Source: a bacterium BRH_c32
GTDB taxonomy: Bacteria; Bacteroidota; Ignavibacteria; Ignavibacteriales; Melioribacteraceae
Length of the DNA: 64,000 nt
Reading direction: 5' to 3'
Assembly: GCA_001516025.1 (NCBI GenBank)
Contig: LOEU01000004.1
Span: 164,700 to 228,699, forward strand
A program made the position numbers and the translations under genes. The notes beneath the pieces were generated by a model. It searched no databases. It had not been told where the DNA came from and saw only the letters and a list, made by a program, of their open reading frames with translations. Positions 62,915-64,000 of the stretch are shown here, one piece after another. Every line of letters begins with the position of its first letter. The stretch's first letter is position 1.

Positions 62915-64000
62915 TTATTCTCCCTCCTTCATCCAATCAGCCATTTTGGATAATTCCAAAGTTCCTTTTTTAAGTGCGTGCTCTTTCATCATTGTAAAAA
63001 GAACCGGAGTAACTACTAGCACGTGAATAGCGCTTGTAAGCAAGCCGCCGATCATTGGAGCCGTAAGCGGTTTCATAACATCCGAGCCAGTTCCAGTTGA
63101 CCACATTATAGGAATTAGTCCAACCATTGCAGTAAATACAGTCATCAACTTTGGTCTAAGTCTTAACACAGAACCTTCTACTGTCGCCTCATAAATATCT
63201 TCGTTTGTTATTGGTCCGCGCAATCCTTTTTGATGAGCACGTAATTTTTTATCCAGCGCTTCATGCAGATATACAACCATGATAACACCAGTCTCAGTTG
63301 CTATACCATACAAGGCAATGAAGCCAACCCAAACGGCAACTGAAAAATTATAACCGAGAATGAAGATCATATACATTCCACCGATGAGCGCGAAAGGAAC
63401 GGAGAGCATTACAACTCCGGCTTCTACATAATCTTTAAGAGTGAAGAAGAGTAAGAAAAAGATTACTAAGAAAACTACCGGCATAATGATTTCAAGAGTC
63501 TGCTGCGCTCGAACTTTGCTTTCATACTGACCGCTCCATGTATAAGAGTAACCGGATGGAAGTTTTAATCCATCAGCAATAATTTTTTTAGCGTCAACCA
63601 TAACGCTGCCCATATCACGACCGCGTGTGTTCATAAAAACTATAGAACGAAGCATTCCGTTTTCACTGCTTATCATTGGCGGGCCAGTTACTAAATTAAT
63701 ATCTGCTAATTCAGCCAACGGCAAATATGTAACAGCGTTTTGATTTGTGCTTGTAAGTGAAAAATCATTTTGTGATGATGGACTTTGCGGTATAATGCTT
63801 GCTTGGTTTGAACTTCCCATAGAAAAAGACATTCCACCGGAATTACTTTTTCCCATTCCACCGCTGCTCATAGAACTTGATGATGTTTGTGCGGCCATCG
63901 GGTTTGATAATGCAACCGGAACGATTAAGCTTTTCAGTTCTTCAGTGTTATCACGGTAATCTTTTTGATAACGCATTCTGATCGGGAAGCGCATTCTTCC
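62915..64000 (-). CDS. cusA: CusA-type RND permease, C-terminal part (cut by window edge)
   Basis: Last 361 residues of the copper/silver pump; the frame is open to the right edge, so the N-terminal two thirds are missing. YIALYGIATETGVIMVVYLHEAL-type segment (GFIALYGIATETG, then VVYLHEAL) marks the monovalent-metal (Cu/Ag) subgroup. GRMRFPIRMRYQKDYRDN matches the periplasmic porter domain. Unusual is a Ser/Gly/Met/Asn-rich insert of about 40 residues (SSSSMSSGGMGKSNSGGM) in the porter region, absent from standard CusA. The gene ends just before cusC; order is A-C-B. Confidence 0.93.
   Translation of the reverse strand, partial: GRMRFPIRMRYQKDYRDNTEELKSLIVPVALSNPMAAQTSSSSMSSGGMGKSNSGGMSFSMGSSNQASIIPQSPSSQNDFSLTSTNQNAVTYLPLAELADINLVTGPPMISSENGMLRSIVFMNTRGRDMGSVMVDAKKIIADGLKLPSGYSYTWSGQYESKVRAQQTLEIIMPVVFLVIFFLLFFTLKDYVEAGVVMLSVPFALIGGMYMIFILGYNFSVAVWVGFIALYGIATETGVIMVVYLHEALDKKLRAHQKGLRGPITNEDIYEATVEGSVLRLRPKLMTVFTAMVGLIPIMWSTGTGSDVMKPLTAPMIGGLLTSAIHVLVVTPVLFTMMKEHALKKGTLELSKMADWMKEGE

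Overview
The window is AT-rich bacterial chromosome. Its best taxonomic clue is the C-terminal secretion-sorting domain with a NYPNPFNP start, seen on the GH5 enzyme (15.6-17.6 kb), the multicopper oxidase (53.7-55.5 kb) and a Met-rich secreted protein (55.6-57.1 kb). Type IX-style tails with this wording are typical of Ignavibacteria/Melioribacteraceae (Bacteroidota-Chlorobiota side). No rRNA, CRISPR array or intact tRNA is visible. 

Bases 1-29.4 kb look like ordinary chromosome devoted largely to glycan use. The order is: a sugar-binding protein running off the left edge, a PhyH-type dioxygenase, an SMP-30-like lactonase, a GH43-GH92 fusion enzyme, a Gfo/Idh/MocA oxidoreductase, a glycyl radical enzyme with its activase, a divergent AraC regulator followed by an aldo/keto reductase, a CorA-type transporter, then GH92 and GH5 enzymes on the minus strand. 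Two PAS histidine kinases, an ABC-2 exporter, an ABC-F ATPase, RidA, an NAD(P)-binding protein and a hybrid solute-binding histidine kinase follow. 

Bases 29.4-36 kb are a scar zone: an IS21-like end, a frameshifted tyrosine recombinase, a truncated ArsR regulator, and at 35.2 kb the 3' half of a tRNA-Asp gene with its terminator, which looks like an integration footprint. Inside this zone lies an intact arsenic/redox operon (arsC, ACR3, two YeeE/YedE-type membrane proteins, thioredoxin, CcdA). 

Bases 36-64 kb are a metal-resistance region. The plus-strand half (36-53 kb) has a barrel protein, a tiny cytochrome c, a CzcCBA-type RND pump, a PII protein, two kinds of small lipoprotein, a TPR protein, a degenerate sensor kinase, CcmE-like and CcmF-like cytochrome c maturation proteins, and a Zn/Cd-type P-type ATPase. 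A block of this operon has been duplicated and partly decayed (49.4-50.9 kb). The minus-strand half (53-64 kb) is a copper/silver cluster read towards it: CusA (cut by the right edge), CusC, CusB with a metal-binding domain, small metal-binding proteins, a CcmH-like protein, Met-rich proteins, a DUF2231-like membrane protein, the multicopper oxidase and a small secreted protein made of four NPFLVEKRHG-type repeats. 

Taken together, arsenate is reduced and exported, Zn/Cd-class ions are pumped by the RND pump and the ATPase, and copper is exported by Cus and oxidised or bound outside the cytoplasm. Cytochrome c and thiol-redox parts are spread through all three metal modules. The most novel-looking items are the KRHG repeat protein, the duplicated PII/lipoprotein/pseudokinase/CcmE block, the glycyl radical enzyme with a GCGE active site, and the tRNA-Asp scar that may mark the island edge.
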